A DNA stretch of 64,000 bases. It comes from Ornithodoros turicata (Eukaryota > Arthropoda > Arachnida > Ixodida > Argasidae). Below the pieces are notes generated by a model. It was not told where the DNA came from, did not search any database, and saw only the letters and a program-made list of their open reading frames with translations. A program made the translations under genes and the position numbers. Numbering within the stretch: position 1 is the first letter of the stretch; every line of letters begins with the position of its first letter. The stretch is taken from NCBI RefSeq assembly GCF_037126465.1, contig NC_088209.1:21209146-21273145 (forward strand), in the 5' to 3' direction. This document shows, piece after piece, positions 33,326-43,019 of the stretch.

Positions 33326-33738
33326 ATTTGAATTCGAGAGGCAATTCAGTTGTTTGCTGTGCATAACTTGCTAATTTTTACGTTTCAGCTGGACGAGTAA
33401 AGGATGCATGACCCCGGCGGACACGGGGGTGATTCAAGTCCTCAGAGGCTTTGGAATGCGGATGCGGATCATATTGCGGTACCTGGCCCAACCTTCTTCC
33501 TCATCGGGGAACAGGCAAAGTCGCTATTGGCCGTAAAGGTAATTTTCATGCCTGCATTGCCCGGGAGTTCCCCGGGACACTTATTTTAAAAGGGATCACA
33601 CTTTTACGAAAAGCATCAGACATTTTCCATGAGCTATGTGGATGACCCATAAGGCACCTAAATGTGGTACCACTGCTGTATGACATTGAGAATGTACCCG
33701 TATGAATTAAAGACGAGCAGCAAAACACTGGAATGGAA
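33326..33738. other. Unexplained stretch in the nest
   Basis: Contains open frames (for example 33404-33589) preceded by TTTACGTTTCAG, but the frame with the best acceptor meets an early stop. No domain recognised. Confidence 0.35.
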
Positions 33739-33868
33739 GCATAATGTAAAAACCCCGAGACTAGGGAACACGAAGGGAGACACAAACACGAAGTCTAGAG
33801 ACTATTTGAGACTTCGTGTTTGTGTCTGTCCATTCGTGTTCCCTAGTCTCGGGGTTTTTACATTATGC
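33739..33868. repeat. 130-bp near-perfect palindrome
   Basis: GCATAATGTAAAAACCCCGA, GACTAGGGAACACGAA and ACACAAACACGAAGTC are repeated in reverse complement to 33868 around the short loop TAGAGACTATTTGA. Confidence 0.8.
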
Positions 33869-33982
33869 ATCATCTTCACCAGCTCGCTTGCTTCTTAGCC
33901 ATTTTTTCACTGGAAAGAAGTTCAACTGCCACTAATGCCTTCCCATGTACCATAAGTTCTTTTGATGCATTTCTCAGCTGAC

Positions 33983-34144
33983 ATCTGAAGTGATTATGTC
34001 GGGACGTCAACCAACCGCTTTTCTCCTTTTGCCGACTGTTGATGATATTCCATTCTCTTCCGAATTCTTGCATTTTTCATGGTGATCGGGAACAAGTATT
34101 CCGTGGAAACCTCGGACTGTAATTGATAACACCGGGTTGTATAC
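33983..34144 (+). repeat. Repeat E, copy A, left part
   Basis: Aligns in reverse complement with 40386 downward (GAAGTGATTA, GTCGGGACGTCAA, CAAGTATTCC, TGTAATTGAT). It is interrupted at ATAC (34141-34144) by the Ty3/gypsy element and resumes at 39255. Confidence 0.75.
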
Positions 34145-34360
34145 TGTTAGCGTGTTAGCGCAGCGGTCAAAGTACGCGCGCACGAGAGCGAGGAGGGCAC
34201 GACACCCGAGACGGGCGAGACGGCCGGGGAGAAACACAGAGAGTTTCGTCGGAGGCATTCGACGCTACACCTTTGGCAATGTCAGACGTTTGTCTTACGT
34301 ATTAAAGTTTCGTTTTTTTCTTCTTCCTATTTCCGATTCCGATCCCATTTTTATCCGACA
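34145..34360 (+). repeat. 5' LTR
   Basis: Begins TGTTAGCGTGTTAGCG (an internal 8-bp tandem) and ends TTTTTATCCGACA. It contains ATTAAA at 34301-34306, usable as a poly(A) signal. TG...CA ends. Confidence 0.93.
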
Positions 34361-37300
34361 TGGCGACGAGGAAAACCGCATCGGCCACTGCCAACATCGC
34401 TACCACCGCTACAACCGCTACCTCCACTACGACACCGCCTCTTCTGGAACCTTTTGGGGCCACACCCAACGCTAGCCCTAGCGACCCCACCGTCATCAAC
34501 ATGCTGGCAACTGCATTGAGCTCGATCACCAAACTTCTCGAACAGCAACACGCAACCGCACTGCAGGTAACTACGATGCCAGACTTGACGTCTACGCTAC
34601 CACTCTACTACGGGAACGACGCCGACTGTTTCAAAGACTGGCATTCCGCTGTGCAGTCCTTACGAGAGAGGTCCGGATGGAGCGACAACGCCACGCTCAG
34701 CTCTGCTATATCAAGACTTCGAGGACGCGCATTGGAATGGCATAAAACCGAGGGCACTAAGCTAACACAATGGAATGACTGGATCACCGCTCTCCAAAAA
34801 GAATTTGATATTCCCTTTTTGTTTCGCCAGTGGGTGAACCACGTCAACCTACGACGCCAACGCGAGAAGGAACCCCTTGTGGATTACATTTACGCCCGAT
34901 TACAACGGATCAAGAAAGGAAAGTACCAACTTTCTGACCCTGACATAGTGGACTGGATTATCGACGGTGTTCTCGAACCAAGGCACAAACCTATGCTCTC
35001 TGCCTTTTACACGCTCCGGCAAGGTTCTGTAAACGACCTGGTACAGTACGCTCGGGAAATTGATCGCCAGTCTACGAACACAGTGCACAAAACTCCCTCC
35101 ACCGACCACTCCAAACAACGAACAGCGAAGACGTTCACAACAAGCAGAAATGACCAAGAAGGAGTTCGGGACCAGAAACCTTCTGACGGCATGCGAAGCC
35201 AACCACCCGAAATACAAAGGAAGGCTAAACCTGCAACTGTTCCACCAGACATGTGTGCAAGGTGCTTCAATGTCGGACACCGCGCAAAGGACTGTTCTCT
35301 CCCTGACACGCGTACAGAAGAGGAAAAGGCCGAAGCTCAGCAACGTCGTCGGAGCCGTGACGGCCAGTTCCAAAGACAAACACCGCCTCTCACTGAAAAC
35401 GCAATCAATAACGTTGTGTCCTCTTATCATGCACCTGCGCATGGCATTATACTTGTTCCAGCCAGTATAAATGGCATAGATGTCTTAGCACTATGGGACC
35501 CAGGCTCTGCTGCAACACTGCTATCTCACGACATCGCAAAGCTCCACAAAATTGACGTCATCCCTAACAAGACCGTCACGTTAAAGGGACCCTTTGGTGG
35601 AATCAACAGCCCTGTCGGCCTGGCCCAAGGGACCGTGTCAATTGGATCGGCAACAGCTACCGTCGAACTTCGAGTCGTCGACAGTTTGAACTACCCCCTT
35701 ATTGTCGGCTTGGACTGGCGACGCGCAGTTCCTTTTGATTATATTGAGCGCTTTCACGGAAACGTACACACTCTCGAATGGATTCCGAAACCGAAACCCG
35801 CAGACATCGATACACCAGAAACCGCAAATCACTCGCCTGCTGTTGAGCTTGTAGAGTCCGAATCGTCTCAGCTCTCTGCTACTCCGCCACTGAGCGACCC
35901 CAAGACTGCAAGCATCAGCCACACCACCGATACAGGCACTGAACCTGACGCTATCAACATCGGGGGATTCACAAAACTGATCATGGAAAACGACACAGGG
36001 CAAGCTCGCGACAGACCCATTCCAAGTCTTCCATCAAAAGATGATATAGCCAGCAAAATATCCTGTCTCCAGGGCTCACAAAACGTAACCGCAGAGGAGC
36101 TTGAGAGGCTAAAGAACGCATTGCTAACGAACTTGGAAGCGTTTACGCAACCGAGTACGGAACTTGGACTTTGCCCACACGTCGAACACACCATTGATCT
36201 TCTTGATGACAAACCGGTACGCATGCAACCTTATTCTACCTCAGAGGTCAACCGGAAATTCATCAAGGAAGAGACTGCCAACTGGCTTCTCAAAGGCATC
36301 ATAAGGCCGTCACGATCACCATATGCATCGCCGGTCATCGTAGTCGACCAACCACACCACGTGTCCACACCCAAACGCCTCTGTGTTGACTACAGGTATC
36401 TCAACGCAAAGACTGTGAAGCATGCATACCCGATGCCCCGCGTTGAAACTGTACTCCGCAAGATAGCAGGATCTCGTTATATGACAAAACTGGATATCAA
36501 GAAGGCTTTCCTCAACATTCTGCTCAAGGAATCCGATAAGTCAAAGGCTGCATTCGTCACCGAGAATGGACATTACGAGCCCAACCGTATGCTTTTCGGA
36601 CTATGTAATGCGCCAGCAACGATGCAGAGTGTCATGAATGACGGCTTAAGACACCTTACGAGCACGGGACATGTTGAAGTTTACATTGACGACATCTGCA
36701 TTTTCACTGATAAGGTTGATCACCACATTGAGCTTGTCTCCGAAACGCTGCACACTCTTTGTGAACTTGGACTGCGAACTGACTTTACCAAGTGCATCTT
36801 TATGAGTTCCGCCATTCCATTTTTGGGTCTGATTGTTTCACCCGAGGGACTTTCTATCGATCCTCAACGCACAGAAGCGATCGAAAGGTACCCTACACCA
36901 CGTAACAAGACGGAACTTCGGTCGTTCCTGGGACTAACATCGTACTATAGAAAGTACATCAAGGATTATTCGAAGATTGCCCGTCCTCTTACCGACTTAA
37001 CAAAGAAGGACGCACAGTTCGTATGGACTAGCGCCTGCGAAACCGCAATGACCACGCTCAAACAATGTCTGATGCAAGCGCCCATACTTGCAACCTTCAA
37101 TCCTGAGCTTCCCACAGAAGTCCATGTTGACGCATCACACCAAGCTTTTGGAGCTGTTTTGGTTCAGCGAGAGGGTAAAGTTGCCCGTATTGTAGAATAC
37201 GCAAGCAAGAAGGTTCCCATATCGGACGAAAACAAGCATTCAACTGAACTTGAAGCAATCGCATTGCACTGGGCTGTGACTGACAAGTTCCACTGCTACC

Positions 37301-38820
37301 TTCAAGGACTGACTCACTTCGATGTTTTCACCGACAACTGGGCCGTTACACATATCATGACGAAACAGACGCCACACAGACGCCTCGCACGGCTTATGCT
37401 CGACCTGATGGAGTACAACTTCACCATCCGACACACACCCGGCAAGCAAAATACCGTTGCCGACACGTTGTCAAGAATACCCGACGAAGTTCACAATCTC
37501 CTAGTTCTCCGTGCAGCGGACTCTCGCCTCAACGACGCACAAAGGCAGGATCCAGCACTTGAACCTATCATAGACGACCTCGAAACTGACTGTCCATCCG
37601 CAGCGAAGGAACACTACTCCCTTGTAAACGGCACTCTTATGTCAATCTCTCCAAATGAGACACCTGGCATAATGCGCACCGTCATACCACGATCACTCAA
37701 GCACGCTGTCCTCAAATGCTACCACGACAAAGATGGCCACAGCGATGCTCCACGAACACTTTCAAAAATTCAGCGAAGGTACTACTGGAAGACAATGTCG
37801 CAAGATACACACGCATACGTGAAGGGATGCCCGAAGTGCCAGGAATATAACCACGTGCCCGGTGTACAAACGCGCACATTGCAACCCCGAGCACCACCTA
37901 CGACACCATTTGACCACGTCGCTATTGATCACGTTGGTCCAATAAACACGGAGGATCCGAACAAATATTTCATTACAGCTGTTGACCTCACCACGCGGTT
38001 CATTGTAACACGCGCTGTTCCCAGCAAATCCACTGAGCATTTCCTCACATTCTTTGAGGAGGACATTATTGATACGTACGGAACACCTCGAGTGGTCATC
38101 ACAGACAACGACAAGGTGCTTATATCTGCAGCAGCAACACGATATTTCGCCGACCGATATATTGAACGACGGACCACCATACCTTACGCACCTGAGACTA
38201 ATGGGCTTGTAGAAAGAGCCAACGGCAAAATCTTGCCAGTACTCCGGAAAAACATCGACGGTGACATCGATCACTGGAGCGCCTACCTCAAACGCTCAAC
38301 ATTCCAAGTGAACGTCACCGACCATGCAGGACTAAGAACATCGCCATTCCAGCTGCTCTTTAATTACTCACCCCGACGGCACATCGACAACGCACTTCAT
38401 GTCAGCCCCGACAATCTAGCCATCGACATTGAAGATGCGCGTAATGACGCACACGTCAGCCTTACAAAGTATTTACAAGCCATGAAAAAGAGTTTCGACT
38501 CTCGACACCGGACACCAACATACAAGATAGGAGACAAGATCCTCTTCTCCAACGGAATGAGAAACGGCAAGCTTGGAAGTCTCTATGAGGGACCCTACAC
38601 AATCACGAATGACGAGGACAACGCTTACACGATTGAACGCTCGTTGCCGAATGGGCAAACGGAAAAGAAAATCGCCACTGCCATGCAAATCAAAGCCTAC
38701 CGCGAACCTCATCACATGGAGCATGACTACGACCTCATTGCCGAATGGGCAAACGGAAAAGAAAATCGCCACTGCCATGCAAATCAAAGCCTACCGCGAA
38801 CCTCATCACATGGAGCATGA
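34360..38820 (+). CDS. Ty3/gypsy Gag-Pol polyprotein, C-terminus frameshifted
   Basis: A single frame of 1486 codons starting at the ATG whose A is the last LTR base. Gag comes first, with a CCHC zinc knuckle (CARCFNVGHRAKDC, residues 299-312). The retropepsin motif is DPGS at residue 380 instead of the usual D-S/T-G. RT has catalytic D712 (KLDIKKAF) and YIDD at 775-778. RNase H has D924 (VHVDAS) and D992 (TDNWA). Integrase has the HHCC finger (H1122, H1127, C1157, C1160) and a DD35E triad (D1190, D1249, E1285), followed by a GPY/F-type GPYTI block. After about residue 1459 the frame is wrong because a 94-bp tandem duplication shifts it, adding 27 aberrant residues in place of the normal tail. 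Confidence 0.95.
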   Translation: MATRKTASATANIATTATTATSTTTPPLLEPFGATPNASPSDPTVINMLATALSSITKLLEQQHATALQVTTMPDLTSTLPLYYGNDADCFKDWHSAVQSLRERSGWSDNATLSSAISRLRGRALEWHKTEGTKLTQWNDWITALQKEFDIPFLFRQWVNHVNLRRQREKEPLVDYIYARLQRIKKGKYQLSDPDIVDWIIDGVLEPRHKPMLSAFYTLRQGSVNDLVQYAREIDRQSTNTVHKTPSTDHSKQRTAKTFTTSRNDQEGVRDQKPSDGMRSQPPEIQRKAKPATVPPDMCARCFNVGHRAKDCSLPDTRTEEEKAEAQQRRRSRDGQFQRQTPPLTENAINNVVSSYHAPAHGIILVPASINGIDVLALWDPGSAATLLSHDIAKLHKIDVIPNKTVTLKGPFGGINSPVGLAQGTVSIGSATATVELRVVDSLNYPLIVGLDWRRAVPFDYIERFHGNVHTLEWIPKPKPADIDTPETANHSPAVELVESESSQLSATPPLSDPKTASISHTTDTGTEPDAINIGGFTKLIMENDTGQARDRPIPSLPSKDDIASKISCLQGSQNVTAEELERLKNALLTNLEAFTQPSTELGLCPHVEHTIDLLDDKPVRMQPYSTSEVNRKFIKEETANWLLKGIIRPSRSPYASPVIVVDQPHHVSTPKRLCVDYRYLNAKTVKHAYPMPRVETVLRKIAGSRYMTKLDIKKAFLNILLKESDKSKAAFVTENGHYEPNRMLFGLCNAPATMQSVMNDGLRHLTSTGHVEVYIDDICIFTDKVDHHIELVSETLHTLCELGLRTDFTKCIFMSSAIPFLGLIVSPEGLSIDPQRTEAIERYPTPRNKTELRSFLGLTSYYRKYIKDYSKIARPLTDLTKKDAQFVWTSACETAMTTLKQCLMQAPILATFNPELPTEVHVDASHQAFGAVLVQREGKVARIVEYASKKVPISDENKHSTELEAIALHWAVTDKFHCYLQGLTHFDVFTDNWAVTHIMTKQTPHRRLARLMLDLMEYNFTIRHTPGKQNTVADTLSRIPDEVHNLLVLRAADSRLNDAQRQDPALEPIIDDLETDCPSAAKEHYSLVNGTLMSISPNETPGIMRTVIPRSLKHAVLKCYHDKDGHSDAPRTLSKIQRRYYWKTMSQDTHAYVKGCPKCQEYNHVPGVQTRTLQPRAPPTTPFDHVAIDHVGPINTEDPNKYFITAVDLTTRFIVTRAVPSKSTEHFLTFFEEDIIDTYGTPRVVITDNDKVLISAAATRYFADRYIERRTTIPYAPETNGLVERANGKILPVLRKNIDGDIDHWSAYLKRSTFQVNVTDHAGLRTSPFQLLFNYSPRRHIDNALHVSPDNLAIDIEDARNDAHVSLTKYLQAMKKSFDSRHRTPTYKIGDKILFSNGMRNGKLGSLYEGPYTITNDEDNAYTIERSLPNGQTEKKIATAMQIKAYREPHHMEHDYDLIAEWANGKENRHCHANQSLPRTSSHGA
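34361..34377 (+). promoter_or_regulatory. Putative primer binding site
   Basis: TGGCGACGAGGAAAACC directly follows the LTR and starts with TGG, which pairs with the CCA end of a tRNA. The tRNA is not identified. It lies inside the coding frame. Confidence 0.6.
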
Positions 38821-38831
38821 CTACGACCTCA
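38644..38831 (+). repeat. 94-bp tandem duplication in pol
   Basis: Copy one at 38644-38737 and copy two at 38738-38831 start TTGCCGAATGGGCAAACGG and end GACTACGACCTCA. They appear identical. 94 is not a multiple of 3, so the downstream frame changes. Confidence 0.95.
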
Positions 38832-39052
38832 GCGAGATATTTGACGAGTTTCCCTCGGACAGCCAACCTGACGAGGATCCATCAGCCCTGACCCCTGATA
38901 TAGCAGAACCCGCTTCCTCGGAAGTACCGCTCAGAGCTCCCGTTGGAAGCCACAAACGCAGGAGATGCCCACCTCGATGGCTATTGGATTACGTCACCGG
39001 CGAAGATTGCGAGGACGCAATGTTTTACACCGGGGCCGTGTTAGCGTGTTAG
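38832..39052 (+). pseudogene. Displaced Gag-Pol C-terminal tail
   Basis: In the frame one register off from the main ORF, the second duplication copy reads straight into an acidic, proline-rich tail (SEIFDEFPSDSQPDEDPS...) followed by a basic patch (KRRRCPP) and a stop at 39050-39052 inside the 3' LTR. This is the tail the polyprotein would have had before the duplication. Here it is disconnected. Confidence 0.75.
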
Positions 39053-39254
39053 CGCAGCGGTCAAAGTACGCGCGCACGAGAGCGAGGAGGGCACGACACC
39101 CGAGACGGGCGAGACGGCCGGGGAGAAACACAGAGAGTTTCGTCGGAGGCATTCGACGCTACACCTTTGGCAATGTCAGACGTTTGTCTTACGTATTAAA
39201 GTTTCGTTTTTTTCTTCTTCCTATTTCCGATTCCGATCCCATTTTTATCCGACA
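39039..39254 (+). repeat. 3' LTR
   Basis: Reads the same as 34145-34360 by eye. No clear polypurine tract precedes it: the upstream bases are TTTTACACCGGGGCCG. Confidence 0.93.
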
Positions 39255-39393
39255 ATACGCCAGGTTTTGCTATACGTGACATTCCATACGCGGCAGCTTG
39301 TCACAAGCCTTCTCTTCTTTTGCTGCAGGAACTGCAAGAACGTGCGCAGGCCCTCGAGGGATTCCACAATGACATCTTTTTTGCCATTCATGA
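39255..39393 (+). repeat. Repeat E, copy A, right part with conserved open segment
   Basis: Continues the E sequence after the insertion. After TTCTTTTGCTGCAG (a good acceptor shape) it encodes ELQERAQALEGFHNDIFFAI, which is nearly conserved in copy B. The match to copy B ends at ATTCATGA (39387-39393). Open reading continues to about 39592. Confidence 0.7.
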
Positions 39394-39809
39394 CATCCAG
39401 CGGAGCATGCGCCACCCTGTGAAGCCCACGTATCGTGGTACTTCACCCATCGCGCGTAGCAGCCAATCAAGTGTCAGCGAAGGTTTCTCGTCAAGGTGCC
39501 ATAAGTCAGTCTGCCCTGTCCAAAGTCTGCCCTGGGGTCTGGGCCAAGTCACAGGAGCTCACTGGAACGAACTCAAGTCGAACACGGACTAAGCCAACTA
39601 GAGTCAAAAGCTGAACGTCCGAGAAAACAACCTGCTAGTCTCTCTTTACAGCCATAAAAGGCGATGCTTCCACTACCCTCGAAAGTGAAAGCAGAACGGC
39701 TGACTATAGACTGTGATTCTGGCGATCACCCTTCTGGTGTTCCTAACAACTCAATAGGCCGCATCGGCTGCGGAGGCTCCATGTGTTGAGGAATTAGTCT
39801 GTTATTTCA

Positions 39810-39810
<1 letters not shown>

Positions 39811-39841
<31 letters not shown>
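39811..39841. repeat. (ATT)n microsatellite
   Basis: Ten ATT units. Confidence 0.95.
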
Positions 39842-39842
<1 letters not shown>

Positions 39843-40091
39843 TCACATTATAGTCTGTTATTCCATGCTATCAGAATATATGCTACAAATGCAGTTAACA
39901 AAAACTGATATGATAAAATATATGTGCACAGTGCGATTGATCTCATACTTCATGCTTTTGCTATTCTCTTGCCTAAAAGATTGCGCATGTAGGCATTTAC
40001 AAGCAAGAAAAATAAAATTGCGTATTGCACACAAGTTGTTCTGTCCTAGAGATCTTGCATGTGGACATGACGTAATTCATGAATGCCCTTT

Positions 40092-40386
40092 CATGAATAG
40101 CGAAAAAGATGCCATTGCGGAATCCCTCGAGGGCTTGCACGCGTTCTTGCAGTTGCTGCAGCAAAAGAGTAGACATGTCACAAGCTGTCACGTATAGAGC
40201 GTCACGTATAGCGAAACCTGACGAAGACAACCTGGTGCAATCAATTACAGCCCGAGGTTTCCAGGGAATACTTGTTCGCAGTTTGTGATCATCATGAAAA
40301 ATTCCGAAGAGAGTGGAATATTATCAGCAGTCGACAAAACGCGAAAAGCGGTTGCTTGACGTCCCGACGTAATCACTTCTCAGATC
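40092..40386 (-). repeat. Repeat E, copy B, opposite orientation, uninterrupted
   Basis: The minus strand matches copy A on both sides of the Ty3/gypsy insertion. It therefore shows the empty site (TGTAATTGATTGCACCAGG, then GGTTTCGCTATACGTGAC). It encodes QLQERVQALEGFRNGIFFAI, the counterpart of the copy A peptide. Confidence 0.75.
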
Positions 40387-40436
40387 CTTCTAAGAGAGGA
40401 ATAGCAGTGAGGGGGATCCCAGATGAATGCAAGATG

Positions 40437-41032
40437 AAGACGGAATGACGATAGACGATGAACCACTGCACTATCGACAAATATTTATTTTCAACGGCGT
40501 TTTTCGTTAAATACGAGCGCGCGAATGGAAAGTTTGGCTGCTTGATTAAACGTGGTATCCATTTTTTTGAATGTAGGAGGAATGTTGTTTTCGAGATTCC
40601 GCTGACTTGTCGTAGAGATTATGTAGGGAAAACGTCGAGGGAAAACGTTAATTTTCGGTAACGTGAACAACGCAGTAAAAAGGGAGATGAATACAGTACG
40701 TTTAGAGATCACGTGACGGAGTGCACATGTGGATTTTTGTTTGAAAAAAACGGAAATTTTGAAGACTCGTAAAGACGACGGGGAATTGCCATTTGAAGAA
40801 GACAGACACATAAAGAAATTGGGTGATAACTGTGTAAGAAGGGTTTCCATCTATTATTCAGATAAATTTCAAATTTTGGAGGATACGGTCGTACACGTGG
40901 TGATGCAGCTTGATATTACACATGCTTATCAAAGCTATTGTACTCGTATTTAAGGAAAATGGTTTTGAAAATAAATCTTTGTTAAAAGTGCAGTGGTTCA
41001 TCGTCTATTGTCATTCCGTCTTGGTCCTGGAT
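40437..41032 (+). mobile_element. Penelope-like element fragment (GIY-YIG endonuclease end)
   Basis: The plus strand encodes NVVFEIPLTCRRDYVGKTSR (about 40577-40640), the start of the GIY-YIG domain of Penelope-like elements (IP-C-YVGKT). After a frameshift, KTEILKTRKDDGELPFEEDR and LGDNC (about 40747-40830) match its later part. Both ends carry AAGACGGAATGAC...GATGAACCACTGCAC in inverted orientation (40437-about 40500 and about 40965-41032). This inverted end piece is typical of truncated Penelope copies. Non-functional. Confidence 0.65.
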
Positions 41033-41040
41033 ACCTTCTA

Positions 41041-41245
41041 TAACGTCACATCACCATCACAGTCCATCACATCATAACCCATCATTCAACATCAAACTCA
41101 ACATCACATTACATCATGGTCCACCACTCAACATCATCACATTACATCATGGTCCACCACTCAACATCATCACATCCCATCATTGCCCGTCATTCACATC
41201 ATTCTGATGATGTGATGGTGAATGATGTCGGTAATGGTCACCACG
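41041..41245. repeat. CATCA-rich degenerate satellite with a 33-bp tandem pair
   Basis: Many CATCAYCA words. A 33-bp unit beginning CACATTACATCATGGTCCAC occurs twice head to tail (41105-41137, 41138-41170). Confidence 0.85.
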
Positions 41246-41744
41246 AGTGAATTCGCCGACCTATGTGTCCAGCTGAACGGCAAAAATGAGCAATGTGAGC
41301 ACAGCAAACAACAAAGTTGCTTCTCGAACTGAAATTAGTACCACGACCTACTACTATACTGGAGACCTAGACATCCGCAAAGCTCCCATGCAGCGCCGGA
41401 GTAGACGTTCTGGCAATCGCCGCTTCGCTATGGGATTTGGCGCTACTTAGCACTATTCGTTTCTGCGTTATTTGCCGAAACTATGGCAACGTATGGTGGG
41501 CTGTGTTGACAACGACGAAGAGGTACGGAAGAGGGTAGCGCGTGCTTAGCAGCCTATGTAGCCCTCTGTATCAGATGAACGACGGCGGCAATGATGAGAG
41601 TAGTGCACATGCCATTTCCTCTCACCAATAATGCCATGTGGCGCTTGTAGCGGCCGCTCGTAACTAACCCAAGACCCGGTTCTCCCATAGGCGACTGCGA
41701 TTTGTCCAGATCTCTACACTCTCTAGTATGGAGTAGGTCGTGAC
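41246..41744. other. Nothing recognised
   Basis: Short frames only. Confidence 0.4.
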
Positions 41745-42330
41745 TAATACTTGAAATTACTTCGTCCTCCTGCCATACGATGATCAAGCACACACAAAAA
41801 AAAACCTGAGCAGCTGTGCAACGTTTGATACTCGCAACTGAAATACAGCGACAAAACTGTGTCGCTGCGGTTTATTAGGGGACTTTAACGAGATTCTTTC
41901 TTCGTGTCTGCGAGTTCTTAACTCCCATATGTTAACATATACATAGTGCGTTAATACTTCGAAATTATTTCTTACAAATGAATTGCAACTCGAACCCTGC
42001 TCAGATATTTAGAAATCGTTACAATCTTTTCTGAACCAGTCCGTATTACAAGTACACAAGACACGAACACTCACTTGAAACATCCCTCGGTGGAGCCTCC
42101 ATGAAGTGTTGTGTTTTCCACTCCAGACACCTGCATCACCACACCTCACGTGAGACCCAACGTCGCGTCACGCCTCCTCCGCAGCGCGCTTGAGTGACGC
42201 ACCGCGCAGCGATATCTGGGACACACGGCGCACGCATGCTATCCGGTACTTAACTCCGCATGTACAGCTGTCGCTGTAAAATTGGTACGCCCATGCAGAC
42301 CACTATCAGACTCCATAACGCCGTTGTCGG
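41745..42330 (-). repeat. Outer inverted repeat, right copy (uninterrupted)
   Basis: Reverse complement of 31247-31333 joined to 32856-33325, for example GGTGTCTGGAGTGG, GTTAACATATGGGAGTT and CTGTATTTCAG on the minus strand. Roughly 80% similar by eye. Shows the unoccupied site of the TIR element. Confidence 0.75.
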
Positions 42331-42480
42331 CCTCACAGAGGTGGGCAACGTCCTGACTCTGTAACGTGTAATAGACGTGTAATAGCTCTGGGGGAATCTG
42401 CGTCCTGGTCCGACTTCTTAAGCAGAACTTCCCCGCTAGCACGCTCTTAGCCGACCACGATCTCGAATGTCATCATTCTG
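42305..42480 (-). repeat. Module C and family A end
   Basis: CCGTTGTCGGCCTCACAGAG, GGTCCGACTTCTTAAGCAGA, ACTTCCCCGCTAGCACGCTC. Same composite as at 25.9 kb. Confidence 0.6.
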
Positions 42481-43019
42481 CCCCCGATTGGCAGAATGAG
42501 GGAGAACGTTCTGCCTCGCCAAAATAGACGCTTCGCAGAATGCAGCCGCGTGGCGCCTACCGAGCCGTGCTATGACGTCATGTTTCATGTTACGTCACGC
42601 GTGACTTCTAACGTGGTGCCCAAGCAGAAGTCTTGAATTTGCTACTTTCGGGGATTCTATTAAAGACATAATAGAAGACATACTTTTAAGGGTGTAGTGG
42701 TCACCGGCAACTGCAGCCCAGTGCTGTAAGGCAACCACTAAACGGATTTCCACCAACTACGAACCCTATCTGATTAATTAAGATCACAAATGATGGGCAA
42801 AACGACGCCCCCTGAACTTTCTGAATACTTAGTAAAACAACAAACTGACCTCGAAGATCTAAGTGTGCGCAGGAAAATATCCCGCTTATAATTCCTTCAT
42901 AAATTGTATCACGTACACTCCCGCTCTGCCATCAAGCAACAACAAACATGAACGCTTTCATTAGCACCACCATCACCGCCATCAAGGTGGCTCGTTGTAT
43001 AGGTACTCTAGGTGTAACA

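Larger units (their letters stand above)
34145..39254 (+). mobile_element. Complete Ty3/gypsy LTR retrotransposon
   Basis: A 5110-bp element with two 216-bp LTRs that read identically by eye. It is flanked by the 4-bp target duplication ATAC (34141-34144, 39255-39258). It encodes a single gag-pol frame in the order gag - zinc knuckle - protease - RT - RNase H - integrase, which defines Ty3/gypsy. The matching LTRs and intact catalytic residues indicate a young insertion. It is layered inside repeat E, which itself lies between the arms of the outer inverted repeat. Confidence 0.95.

Noticed and set aside
34900..35442. 180-codon minus-strand open frame, and others opposite the Ty3/gypsy
   Set aside because: Antisense shadow of the gag-pol frame.
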